Source: DATBFG01 sp036558645 (GTDB taxonomy: Bacteria; Acidobacteriota; Terriglobia; Terriglobales; Acidobacteriaceae). Taken from it: 37,726 nucleotides of DNA. The position numbers were made by a program, and so were the translations under genes. The notes under the pieces are model-generated. The model was not told the DNA's origin. It made no database searches and saw only the letters and a program-made list of their open reading frames with translations. Of the stretch, positions 8,063-16,562 are shown piece after piece. The DNA lies in contig DATBFG010000108.1 in the NCBI GenBank assembly GCA_036558645.1, forward strand, positions 1 through 37,726, given 5' to 3'. The number at the start of each line of letters is the position of its first letter. The stretch's first letter is position 1.

Positions 8063-8881
8063 ATGAAAAAAGCACTCTTTGTATTGTTAGCAGTAACCTT
8101 CGCGATCGGAGTAGCGTCGGCCCAGCAGCTGTCGGGCGACATCCTCGGACCGCACAACGTTAATGGTCATGGTTGCGCATCCTGTCACGCTCCCCACACC
8201 GGCGCTGCCGGCAACGCTGGTACAAACGGAGCTTCTGGTGAGAATTACCTCTGGGGCAGGGACTTTTTTAAGAACACCTACACGGGCCATGATGGCAACC
8301 AAATCATCGTGACCAACACCGGTGCGTTTGCGACGACTGACACCACGTTTCACACCGCTGCCTGCCTGTCCTGCCATGACGGGAACCAGACGCACGTTAT
8401 CGGCATGAACGGCATCACGAAGGAAAAAGTGGAGGGACAATCCGTAACCACTTACCTGAACGACGGCACGGAAAGTCTGAAGAACGACCACCCGGTAAAT
8501 GAGAAGTATGACCCCACTAGCCCGTACAACTGGCCAGGCGTGGTCAATGCCGATGGATCGATCACCTGGACGACTACGCCCGAGAGCACTTCTTTCCAGA
8601 CCAGCTACGGGCGTCCGTTCCGCCTCTATGCCACAGCTGGCGGAACCCAGGGCACCGGTTCTTATGTGGAGTGCTCCACTTGCCACAACCCTCACACTGT
8701 GAACTACAACAAGAGTACGTATAACAACAACAAGAACATTATTAAGCCGACGAACTTCTTCGTGCGCGGCTGGTACAACACCGACAACCCGAGCAGCAAC
8801 TCCGGCGCGCAGTTCTGCCGGTCCTGCCACTACAGCAAGTCCAATGAGTACGTTGGACAGTTCGGTATCCCGACCACATAG
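8063..8881 (+). CDS. Small secreted tetrahaem cytochrome c, candidate OmcE-like filament subunit
   Basis: The 272-residue precursor has a clear signal peptide (MKKALFVLLAVTFAIGVASA, cleaved before QQLSG), leaving about 250 residues with exactly four CXXCH sites: CASCH, CLSCH, CSTCH and CRSCH. At least eight further histidines (GPHN, NGHG, APH, GHDG, TTFH, QTHV, NDHP, NPH) are available, enough for bis-His ligation of four haems. The rest is rich in Gly, Asn, Thr and Ser with little charge. Size, haem number and neighbours (PpiC isomerase, barrel, NHL propellers) resemble OmcE, the tetrahaem cytochrome that polymerises into extracellular filaments in Geobacter. That likeness is inference from layout, not from alignment. 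It has its own leader, a full AGGAGG and a strong downstream hairpin, consistent with high or independent expression. Confidence 0.88.
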   Translation: MKKALFVLLAVTFAIGVASAQQLSGDILGPHNVNGHGCASCHAPHTGAAGNAGTNGASGENYLWGRDFFKNTYTGHDGNQIIVTNTGAFATTDTTFHTAACLSCHDGNQTHVIGMNGITKEKVEGQSVTTYLNDGTESLKNDHPVNEKYDPTSPYNWPGVVNADGSITWTTTPESTSFQTSYGRPFRLYATAGGTQGTGSYVECSTCHNPHTVNYNKSTYNNNKNIIKPTNFFVRGWYNTDNPSSNSGAQFCRSCHYSKSNEYVGQFGIPTT

Positions 8882-8890
8882 GATGTGCAC

Positions 8891-8917
8891 GAGGGAAGAG
8901 GCTTAGCCTCTTCCCTC
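8891..8917 (+). terminator. 12-bp stem-loop after the tetrahaem cytochrome gene
   Basis: GAGGGAAGAGGC (8891-8902) and GCCTCTTCCCTC (8906-8917) form a perfect 12-bp stem with a TTA loop, nine nt after the stop codon. Only a short, broken T tract follows (CGCTTTACC). It may act as a partial terminator or as a 3' stabiliser that lets the tetrahaem mRNA accumulate above the downstream genes. Confidence 0.7.
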
Positions 8918-8963
8918 CGCTTTACCGTAACGGTTCTATATAGAGATTGGAAGGTACACAGCA

Positions 8964-9983
8964 ATGAAAAACGAGCTTCGCATCTGCGCAGTGAGCGTGA
9001 TGATGGCCCTGGCTGCGGCAGCCCAGGTGGCCAGTCATGCTCCGACGATGCAGACCGCCAGCGTAGCACCGGCAGTGACAGTTCCTTCGGGTAGGGCTGT
9101 TCTTCGGGTGAATGGCGCAGTCTTCACGGATCGCGACGTAGCGCGCGAAATGCTCAATGTGTTCCCTTATGCGAAGCAGCACGGAGGGAAGTTTCCCAAG
9201 GATTCAGAAGCACAGATCCGCAAGCAAGCACTACGAAATTTGGAATTTGAAGAGCTGGTTTACCAGGATGCGGTTCGGCGCGGCGTCACCGTTACTCCGG
9301 CCAAACTGAACCAGGCTGTGAAGGATTTCCGCGGGCAGTTCGACAGCGAAGCCGAATATCAACAATACCTGCAGACAGAACAAGATGGCGCGGAAAAAGA
9401 GTTGCGCGCCAAGATTCGCCGAGCGATCGTGATCGACGAGGTTCTCAAGGCTTCGATCGACAAAAAGGCACGACTTACGGATGTACAGTTGAAGGATTTC
9501 TACGACAAGAATCCTGAGAGGTTTCGCAAACCCGACAGCATATCCCTACAGACCATCACGATTGCCTACGGAGACAATCCCAAGCCCAGCGACAAGCAGA
9601 AAGCGCGAGAGCAAGCGGACGCCGCCCTTAAGCAGGCACGGGCAACCAAGGATTACGAGGGGTTTGGGCTGTTAGCAGAAAAGGTTTCGATGGATGACTG
9701 GCGCGTGATGATGGGCGATCACAAGTGGTTGCACCGCGGGCGAATGCCGGAAGCCGTTGAGAAGGTGGTCTTCACCATGAAGCCGGGTGAAATCAGCGAT
9801 GTGATCGATACCGGCGATTCCTTCTGCATCGCCCGAGTGAACGGTCGTGAGGATTCGCACCTTGTGAGCCTCGATGAAGTAAAGCCACAGCTGCGCCAAG
9901 AACTAGAGCGGCAAAAGAAAGACGAATTGCGCGCTGCTCTGGACAAGAAGCTGCGTGTCAACGCCAAGATTGAAGAGTTGTGA
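8964..9983 (+). CDS. Periplasmic PpiC/SurA-type peptidyl-prolyl isomerase
   Basis: The 339-residue protein starts with a signal peptide (about residues 1-25), followed by a SurA-like helical N-terminal chaperone region (VNGAVFTDRDVAREM... to about 160) and a parvulin rotamase domain (about 175-300, with GDHKWLHRGRMPEAVEKVVF and MKPGEISDVIDTGDSFCIARV). It ends in a charged helix. SurA-family proteins hold unfolded outer-membrane and exported proteins and isomerise Xaa-Pro bonds. Here it lies between the tetrahaem cytochrome and the barrel gene, so a dedicated folding role for one or both is likely. The ATG at 8964 has AAGG about 9 nt upstream. PpiC genes recur in cytochrome-filament and porin-cytochrome loci. 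Confidence 0.9.
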   Translation: MKNELRICAVSVMMALAAAAQVASHAPTMQTASVAPAVTVPSGRAVLRVNGAVFTDRDVAREMLNVFPYAKQHGGKFPKDSEAQIRKQALRNLEFEELVYQDAVRRGVTVTPAKLNQAVKDFRGQFDSEAEYQQYLQTEQDGAEKELRAKIRRAIVIDEVLKASIDKKARLTDVQLKDFYDKNPERFRKPDSISLQTITIAYGDNPKPSDKQKAREQADAALKQARATKDYEGFGLLAEKVSMDDWRVMMGDHKWLHRGRMPEAVEKVVFTMKPGEISDVIDTGDSFCIARVNGREDSHLVSLDEVKPQLRQELERQKKDELRAALDKKLRVNAKIEEL

Positions 9984-10035
9984 AAGTTTAGGTGTATCCG
10001 GCTAGTGGCCAGACGGTACGATCTGGGAGTGAGTA

Positions 10036-11922
10036 GTGAAAGCAGGTTGCTCAAAGTCGATCTGGATGGCGATACTGCTGCTGACGCTCGCCACATCCGC
10101 CCATGCTCAGCTTCAGGTGGGCGACAACACCACTCTTAAGTTGGATGCTTTGGCGGGTGTGGGCTGGACCGGAACCTACGACGGCGAAGACCAAAGCAAT
10201 CTCACCTACGGATTTTCGGGAAATCTGACCGGCGACTATTACGATCCTCGTTTCTTGAATTGGACCGTTAGCCCTTACTTGAATCAGTCGCGACTCAACT
10301 CCAATTTCAATTCCACATCCAGTGCCTCGGGTGTAAACGCCCAGGCAAATTTCTTGAATAACAGCCGCACCCCCATCTCTTTCTCCTATGCTCTCGATCA
10401 CAACGCCGAGGGAACCTTTAATGTACCGGGATCAATCGGGAGTTATCAGACCGTAGGCAATGGGCAGAATATAGGCGTAAACGCCGCTTATTTCCCAGAA
10501 GACTGGCCATCGATCCAGGGGAGCTTCGCGCACTCCGGTTCCAGCTATGAAGTAATCGGAAGCCCCGGGAGCGGAGAAGCCCATGCTAATTCTTTAGGAT
10601 TCAACTCGACATACAGCTTGTGGGACACCATGCTGTCAGCGGCATACTCAAAGTCCTATAGCGACACGGAAAATCCATTACTCGGAACGAACGGATCCAA
10701 TATAAAGACCAGCAACAACCAGGACACGTTTCAGTTTTCTGCAACTCGCCAGTTGGCCGAATGGAGTCAAGGCAGCTTCAACTTTGGACGATCGCATTTG
10801 AATGCCGACTATTCAGGTTTCCAGACAGACGCAACCTACGACACAATGAGCGGCTTTCTCTCCGCACGTGCAACTCAGAGATTGACATTTAACCTGCATG
10901 CAAACTACAGCAGCAATCTCAGCGCACAGACGCTCTCAAGCATCCTGAACGGCACGCCGGTTGGTCCAAAGGCGGCAGTGAGCGGTGCAGATACAAACGC
11001 GCTGAGTTATACATCGGATTATCTCAATTACGGAGTGACTTCCTCCTACAACATCACGCACGAACTGACGGCAACGGGGAGCGTCTATCGCCAAGTCCAA
11101 GGGCAGCCCGAAGCGTCCGATTCCACCAGCACTGTGATGGAAACCGGAATCACCTGGTCGCATCAGGTTCTGGGCGGCAGCCTGGGTGCGCACTACGGCA
11201 TTGCCCACTATTACGCTCCATTGGTGACGACCACCAACGGGCAGACCACTGCAACCGAGAGCACGTTCACAGGACAGACAGCTGCGGCTTCCTACGCCCG
11301 ACGGTTTCTAGGCTTCAGCGGAAGTGGCTCCTTTTCCTATGGCCACAGCCTGACCTCCCTGCTGGTGGGTTATCTGCAAAGCAGCTACTTGGCGAATGGA
11401 AGCATATCCCGTGAGTTGTTCCATTGGAATGTTTCCGGAAGCGTGTCATTCTCCCGAGCCCAAGTGGAAGGCATCTCGATTTCCGATTCTCGCAGCACCG
11501 CCTACAGTTTCTCTTTGGCTCATAGCAACCTGGGATTGAGCGCAAACTACGGCCGTAGTAATGGCTCCGGTTTGCAAGTAGGAAATTCGATTATTCCAAC
11601 GCCGGTGCCAGGACCAATTCCCCAATACTTGATTCTGTTCGGCGGCGAATCGTACGGGGCGGGCGTGAGCTATCGGGCATTCCGCCGTTGGACCACGAGT
11701 GGCAGCTATACGAAGCTCAAGTACGACACGACAAATTTGGGCGGCGCAAACTCTATGAATACCAGTGAACAGCTATTCTTCCGGACGGAGTATCATTTCC
11801 GCCAGCTCTCGTTCAACGCAGGTTTCAGCCACTTGAGACAAGGTTTCGGGATTGGAGCGGTTCAACCCGCTACACTTGACACGGTGTACTTCGGGGTTTC
11901 CAGGCGCTTTGATATTTTTTAG
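10036..11922 (+). CDS. Large outer-membrane beta-barrel, candidate conduit porin
   Basis: The 628-residue precursor starts at GTG 10036 (GGGAG at 10025-10029) and has a signal peptide ending TSAHA before QLQVG. The mature part is an alternation of amphipathic segments rich in Tyr, Ser, Asn and Gly with no long hydrophobic helix, and it ends in FGVSRRFDIF, the terminal Phe typical of BAM-inserted barrels. Its length suggests a barrel of more than 20 strands, in the range of MtrB/PioB-type sheaths that hold a periplasmic cytochrome. It lacks any N-terminal CXXC pair like that of MtrB, so family membership is not claimed. Flanking PpiC, NHL and cytochrome genes support a role in moving electrons or cytochrome across the outer membrane. 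A polysaccharide-export or PEP-CTERM-associated barrel is the alternative. Confidence 0.82.
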   Translation: MKAGCSKSIWMAILLLTLATSAHAQLQVGDNTTLKLDALAGVGWTGTYDGEDQSNLTYGFSGNLTGDYYDPRFLNWTVSPYLNQSRLNSNFNSTSSASGVNAQANFLNNSRTPISFSYALDHNAEGTFNVPGSIGSYQTVGNGQNIGVNAAYFPEDWPSIQGSFAHSGSSYEVIGSPGSGEAHANSLGFNSTYSLWDTMLSAAYSKSYSDTENPLLGTNGSNIKTSNNQDTFQFSATRQLAEWSQGSFNFGRSHLNADYSGFQTDATYDTMSGFLSARATQRLTFNLHANYSSNLSAQTLSSILNGTPVGPKAAVSGADTNALSYTSDYLNYGVTSSYNITHELTATGSVYRQVQGQPEASDSTSTVMETGITWSHQVLGGSLGAHYGIAHYYAPLVTTTNGQTTATESTFTGQTAAASYARRFLGFSGSGSFSYGHSLTSLLVGYLQSSYLANGSISRELFHWNVSGSVSFSRAQVEGISISDSRSTAYSFSLAHSNLGLSANYGRSNGSGLQVGNSIIPTPVPGPIPQYLILFGGESYGAGVSYRAFRRWTTSGSYTKLKYDTTNLGGANSMNTSEQLFFRTEYHFRQLSFNAGFSHLRQGFGIGAVQPATLDTVYFGVSRRFDIF

Positions 11923-13000
11923 ACCATGTCGAAAACGGCTCACCAATTCCTGGACCGTGCTATTAGTTGGCCTGGCGCTCAGCACTCCTGTGCTCGCCAA
12001 AAAATCCACTAGGGATGCTTCGCAAGAAATCTCTGTGCCTCCGCTCGAACTGGACGGCGGAAGGCGGCTTGCGTACGAGCGCAGTTTCTCCTCCGAACGT
12101 GAAGTGAAGTTGAAGCGCGGCTTCTGGACACGCGTGCTCGACATTGTGGCAGGGGCTCCGGACTACCACGTGATGGTACGTCCTTACAGCGTCGTGACCG
12201 ATTCGCGAGGACGGATCATCGTGACCGACCCCGGGCTGTCTGGCGTTCACGTCTTTGATTTTGAAAAACAGAAATACAAGTTTCTTTCCCGCGAAGGCAA
12301 CAAGGATCGTTTGTTGTCGCCACAGTGTGTGGCAGTCGATACCGATGACAACATTTATGTGACAGACTCCGACACAGGAAAGGTCTTGGTCTGGGATGCA
12401 AACCTGAAGTATCGACGTGCCATTGGGAGCTTGAAAGGCGGAGAGGGATATTTCAAGCGCCCCACAGGAATTGCCGTGGATTCGACTACCCAGAGGATTT
12501 ATGTAACCGACACGACTCGCCACAAGGTTTTTGTCATGGACTTGCAAGGCAATGTCCTGCAGACGATCGGCAAAAATGGGGCTGATATAGGTCAATTCAA
12601 TTTCCCTACTGAGTTACGTCTCAATGGGCAGGAGTTGCTCGTTGTAGATGCCATGAATTTTCGGGTGCAGGCATTCGATCGCTCGGGGCAGTTTCTCTAT
12701 GGCATTGGAACCATCGGGGAGATCAGCGGGAGCATGTACCGTCCCAAGGGCGTCGCTGTTGACAGCGAGGGAAGTATCTACGTTGTCGATGGGATCTTCG
12801 ACACGGTGCAGGCATTCAACCGCAAGGGGCAGCTTCTTTATTATTTCGGCAAGACGGGAATGGGACCGTCGGAGTTTCAATTGCCTGCTGGACTGCACAT
12901 CGATGAGAAGGACCGCATATACGTTGTCGATTCGTTTAACCGCCGGGTGGAGGTCTTTCGCTTTTCGCCTGCACGCCACGCCAGCGGAGGTGGAAATTGA
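11909..13000 (+). CDS. Second secreted NHL-repeat beta-propeller
   Basis: After a signal peptide (basic RPCRKR, then SWTVLLVGLALSTPVLA before KKST), about six NHL units follow, for example PQCVAVDTDDNIYVTDSDT and PKGVAVDSEGSIYVVDGIF. It is a paralogue in plan of the propeller at 6639-7889. The start is unclear because no ATG is in frame: TTG 11909 gives a 30-residue signal peptide and overlaps the barrel gene by 14 nt, TTG 11852 lies further inside it, and GTG near 11957 would cut into the signal peptide. Overlap with the barrel stop implies translational coupling. Its stop overlaps the start of the 12-haem cytochrome gene. A scaffolding or binding role is inferred; no catalytic motif is seen. 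Confidence 0.88.
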   Translation: MIFFRPCRKRLTNSWTVLLVGLALSTPVLAKKSTRDASQEISVPPLELDGGRRLAYERSFSSEREVKLKRGFWTRVLDIVAGAPDYHVMVRPYSVVTDSRGRIIVTDPGLSGVHVFDFEKQKYKFLSREGNKDRLLSPQCVAVDTDDNIYVTDSDTGKVLVWDANLKYRRAIGSLKGGEGYFKRPTGIAVDSTTQRIYVTDTTRHKVFVMDLQGNVLQTIGKNGADIGQFNFPTELRLNGQELLVVDAMNFRVQAFDRSGQFLYGIGTIGEISGSMYRPKGVAVDSEGSIYVVDGIFDTVQAFNRKGQLLYYFGKTGMGPSEFQLPAGLHIDEKDRIYVVDSFNRRVEVFRFSPARHASGGGN

Positions 13001-14826
13001 AATACCTTCGGCTGGCCACAACATGCATTGTCATTATTGGGTTGAGTCTGACCCTGCATGCGCAGCTTGGCGGCGATCAACTCGGCACGCATGACCTGAC
13101 GCCCTCGGGTGCGGGGCTGGTAAAAGGTGCGTTGTCGAATGCCTGCCTGTACTGCCACGCTCCGCATGGTTCTCTAACCAATTCCACGCCACTATGGAAT
13201 CAACAGCTCTCTTCGCAGACTTATAACTTCTACACAAGCACGACATATCACCAGACCGGAATCCAACCGGCGCTCAACAATCCCAGCAAGCTGTGCCTGA
13301 GCTGTCACGACGGCACGGTCGCGCCTGGGCAGACGGTGGCTTTTGGGGCGATACCAATGACGGGGTCGATGAAGCAGACCTCAGTATTTGGCACTGACCT
13401 AAAGAGTTCACATCCATTCAGCTTGCAGACTCCACTCGTCGATTCCCCTAATGTAAACGTGCTGCTATTCGGCAACCCCGGGAAGACGGCAGATCCGGCG
13501 GTCAACCTGATCAATGGAAGCATTGAGTGCACGACGTGCCATCAGCCGCATTTTCAAAATATCGATAAGACGTTGCCGCTATTCTTGGTGAGAGATAGCT
13601 CGAGCTCCTCTCTCTGCCTGGCGTGTCATGATCCGACTCGGGTCGTCAACGGGCAAGCAAACTTCCTGGCTGGTTGGGGGATGAGTATCCACGCGGTCTC
13701 GCCCAATACCACGTCCAACAATCCGTATGTCGGGGGATACAGCACAGTCGCGCAGAATGGATGCAACGCCTGCCACATGCCACATAATGCGTCAGGGCCG
13801 GTGCGCCTGTTGCGGGGAGCCAACGAATTGGATTGCGCGTCGTGTCATGCCGGAACCAACACGCAGCCCGCCCTGCTGAATGTATACGCGGAGTTTGCGA
13901 AGGTTGGATCACATCCCGCACCTTCGGCGAATAATCTGCACGACCGCGCTGAATCAGCCCTCCTGAATAACAATCGCCACGCAACGTGCGTAGATTGCCA
14001 TAATCCGCACGCCTCGTTGCAGACTGCTGGGTTTACACTGCCTCCCGCACCTCGGCCATCGCAGAACAGCACGCTTGGAGTTAGTGAGACGGATGGAACC
14101 ACGCCGGTGAACCCTGCAGTGAACCAGTACGAGACCTGTCTACGCTGCCATGGCACGAGTTCGGGCAAGCAGGTAAACATGCCGTTATATGGTTATCTCC
14201 CGACGCGGCTCGTTTCATCGGGTGATCCGCTGAACGTGATTCCGGAATTCGCGCTCACTTCAACGTCGAGCCACCCTGTATTTCATGACCGCAGCAGCGT
14301 ATTACCACAACCGAGCCTGCGAAGTCAGATGTTGCAGTTGGATGGAGTCACCGCCGGACGGACCATGGGAACGAGGATTTTCTGTACCGACTGCCATAAC
14401 TCGGACGACAATCGCGAATTTGGCGGGACAGGGCCGAACGGTCCACATGGATCGAAGTGGATGCACATCCTGGAACGCCGTTACGAAATCAGCCAGGCGG
14501 CCTCTCCTGGGAGTCCGATTACGAATCTGTTCCCGAATCCTGATCTCACCTCGAACGGTCCCTACGGGCTCTGCGCGAAGTGTCACGACCTGAGCCAGGT
14601 TGTGGCGAATACAAGCTTTCAGCAGCACTCGAATCACATCAATGTCGGCGTCTCGTGCTCGGTGTGCCATTCACCGCATGGGATGGGAGGCACAAACGCG
14701 AATGTGTCGGGTGAGCGACTGGTCAACTTCGATATCGGAGTAGTTGCGCCGAACGGTAGTTCACCAATCTCCTACAACCGCGTGGCGAACACGTGCAGCC
14801 TCACGTGTCACGGGAAAACACACTAA
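12997..14826 (+). CDS. Secreted 12-haem cytochrome c with a C-terminal CX3CH site
   Basis: The 609-residue precursor begins at TTG 12997, set by GGAGG at 12986-12990 and by a TTGA overlap with the preceding stop. A signal peptide (IVIIGLSLTLHA) precedes QLGGDQLG. Eleven CXXCH sites follow (CLYCH, CLSCH, CTTCH, CLACH, CNACH, CASCH, CVDCH, CLRCH, CTDCH, CAKCH, CSVCH), many in the doubled form with -PH, and the chain ends in CSLTCHGKTH, a CX3CH site. CX3CH sites are known to bind haem in a minority of cytochromes. The last site is 4 residues from the C-terminus. It is the last gene of the operon. The opening QLGGDQLGTHDL...CLYCHAPHG resembles the start of the tetrahaem cytochrome (QLSGDILGPHNV...CASCHAPHT), suggesting related N-terminal modules. 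A role as surface electron carrier or filament partner is inferred. Confidence 0.92.
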   Translation: MKYLRLATTCIVIIGLSLTLHAQLGGDQLGTHDLTPSGAGLVKGALSNACLYCHAPHGSLTNSTPLWNQQLSSQTYNFYTSTTYHQTGIQPALNNPSKLCLSCHDGTVAPGQTVAFGAIPMTGSMKQTSVFGTDLKSSHPFSLQTPLVDSPNVNVLLFGNPGKTADPAVNLINGSIECTTCHQPHFQNIDKTLPLFLVRDSSSSSLCLACHDPTRVVNGQANFLAGWGMSIHAVSPNTTSNNPYVGGYSTVAQNGCNACHMPHNASGPVRLLRGANELDCASCHAGTNTQPALLNVYAEFAKVGSHPAPSANNLHDRAESALLNNNRHATCVDCHNPHASLQTAGFTLPPAPRPSQNSTLGVSETDGTTPVNPAVNQYETCLRCHGTSSGKQVNMPLYGYLPTRLVSSGDPLNVIPEFALTSTSSHPVFHDRSSVLPQPSLRSQMLQLDGVTAGRTMGTRIFCTDCHNSDDNREFGGTGPNGPHGSKWMHILERRYEISQAASPGSPITNLFPNPDLTSNGPYGLCAKCHDLSQVVANTSFQQHSNHINVGVSCSVCHSPHGMGGTNANVSGERLVNFDIGVVAPNGSSPISYNRVANTCSLTCHGKTH

Positions 14827-14988
14827 GCCGAAGAAGGCTGCGAAGCTGTGTTTCAGGTCACTGAAATCCACATCATCGCGACGCAGGGCGACCTTCCCTT
14901 GGTCTGCCATGAAAGTCGCGCCGATCGGTCCCGAGATGGAGTGCTCGAAACTCTCGCGCAATAGGCATGGCCCATGACACGAGCGAGT

Positions 14989-16533
14989 CTAGAACCTCGC
15001 CGTTGCTTGCTTGATCCAGACCGGCGCCCACTTGGGAGCCGAGAGCTGCCCAAGGAAGTCCTTTGTTCCAGTCTGCGTGAGCAGAGGCACACTCACGGTT
15101 TGCTCAGTTTCTCCCGGAGCGAAAGTCACCGTTTGCGAGGTTGCGAGATAGTCCACGCCGGCAATGCCAGTTCCGTCCGCCGTGGAAAATTTTACCGATA
15201 CGGTGTTCTGGCTCGCTGGATTCAGCGTGACACTGAATACGGCAGTTGAGCCGTCAATCACGGCATTGCTGACGGACAATTGACGCAAGTTGGAATGGAT
15301 GCGGATCGATCCAAATAGAGCAGGCTTTCCGCCTTCGCAGTGTTGCTCGAAGTCCGCTCCAAATCGCCGGACGTCTCCGTTCGGTGCATAGACGGCGTCG
15401 AGGACGACAAAGCGTCCGGTAAGCGTGTTGCATCCCCTGCCGTTGCCATAAAAGCTGAGTCCGGGCACGCCCGGCGGTTCAAACGGAAACCGCTGTGCAT
15501 TTAGATAAACACCAGGCGTCAGCGTCTGATTATCCGGCCCGGCAAAGTCCAAGTACCACCAGTCAACTCCGAGGATCGACACGCTCACGTTCCGGCTGGT
15601 CGTGAAGGTCGCATCGGTTGCCGTGTAAAGGGCGAGTTGTCCGGCACCGATGTAGTCCCCTTGCTGGCTGTAAAAGGCCAAGGCGTTCATGGGTACATTC
15701 GGATCGTAAATTCGAATGCTGTTGGTCCGATCTCCAAGGGGCGCGCCATTCGGATTGCCGAGCGCAACGTGAAAGCTCGTATTGCCGCGTGCTGATCGGT
15801 CGCCGATGATCGGAACCGAAATCGTCTGTGAGGTGAGGCCCGGTTCAAAGGTCGCGGTCCCCGTAGTTCCCACGTAGTCGATGCCTTCGATGGCAGTGCC
15901 GTTCGCGGTGTGATAGTCCACAGTGATCGGTGCGTCGCTCGGCATGGAGAGGGATAGGATCATGTCCGCGTCGCTGGTTCCGATGTTGCCCTTCAAGGCC
16001 TTGGTATTCGCCACAGAAATGCGAGGAACGGTGCTCACAGCGGAATTGAAGCGCAGCGAGCCATAAAGGGCAGGTGGCGCTCCTTCGCAGTGCTGTTCAA
16101 AGTCAACGGCCAGCGTGGCAACGGTTTCGTCTTGGTTGAAGGTGAGATCGGAAACCAGGAACCGCCCGGTCAGAGTGTTGCAACCCCGCCCATCACCAGA
16201 GACGCTAAGACCCGGCTGCGTCTGCCCATTGAAAGGATAGCGGTGCGCGTCATCATAAACGCTCTTGGTAAAAGTCTGGTCAGTCGGACCGACAAAGTCG
16301 AGGTACCACCAGGAGGTGAAGCCTGGCGTCTGAAACGAAATGTGGACGCCAGACGTGGGTGAGCCGCTGACACTGAATGTTCCATCAGCATCGGTGAAAA
16401 CCTGCCGAATGCCTCCACCGATGTAATCTCCCGGCTGACTGTTCAGAATCAGAAGAGTCTGAGTGTCCGCAGCCGCAAGCGCGGGGACCAGGAACAAGAA
16501 GACGAAGATCAATAAGCGTCGGAGTGGCGACAT
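14989..16533 (-). CDS. Secreted Calx-beta protein with a tandem internal duplication
   Basis: The 514-residue protein starts at ATG 16533 (CTGGAGC upstream) with a signal peptide (LLIFVFLFLVPALAAA). It is built as two successive copies of a two-part unit. Part one, about 130 residues, starts PGDYIGGG / QGDYIGAG and contains WWYLDF, GRGCNTLTGRF and DFEQHCEG. Part two is a Calx-beta domain of about 95 residues (VDYHTANGTAIEGIDYVGTT; VKFSTADGTGIAGVDYLATS). The first part has two conserved cysteines, in GRGCNT and QHCEG, that could form a disulfide. Calx-beta domains in bacteria are often surface adhesion or calcium-binding modules. It converges on the cytochrome operon across a 162-nt gap and follows the TPR gene in the same direction. 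The substrate is unknown. Confidence 0.85.
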   Translation of the reverse strand: MSPLRRLLIFVFLFLVPALAAADTQTLLILNSQPGDYIGGGIRQVFTDADGTFSVSGSPTSGVHISFQTPGFTSWWYLDFVGPTDQTFTKSVYDDAHRYPFNGQTQPGLSVSGDGRGCNTLTGRFLVSDLTFNQDETVATLAVDFEQHCEGAPPALYGSLRFNSAVSTVPRISVANTKALKGNIGTSDADMILSLSMPSDAPITVDYHTANGTAIEGIDYVGTTGTATFEPGLTSQTISVPIIGDRSARGNTSFHVALGNPNGAPLGDRTNSIRIYDPNVPMNALAFYSQQGDYIGAGQLALYTATDATFTTSRNVSVSILGVDWWYLDFAGPDNQTLTPGVYLNAQRFPFEPPGVPGLSFYGNGRGCNTLTGRFVVLDAVYAPNGDVRRFGADFEQHCEGGKPALFGSIRIHSNLRQLSVSNAVIDGSTAVFSVTLNPASQNTVSVKFSTADGTGIAGVDYLATSQTVTFAPGETEQTVSVPLLTQTGTKDFLGQLSAPKWAPVWIKQATARF

Positions 16534-16562
16534 AAGGTGCTCCAGATGTCTCTTGGAATGGC

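Noticed and set aside
14761..14961. Small leftward frames between the 12-haem cytochrome and Calx-beta genes
   Set aside because: They run into the cytochrome coding sequence in antisense and show no recognisable family; the 162-nt gap is treated as non-coding.
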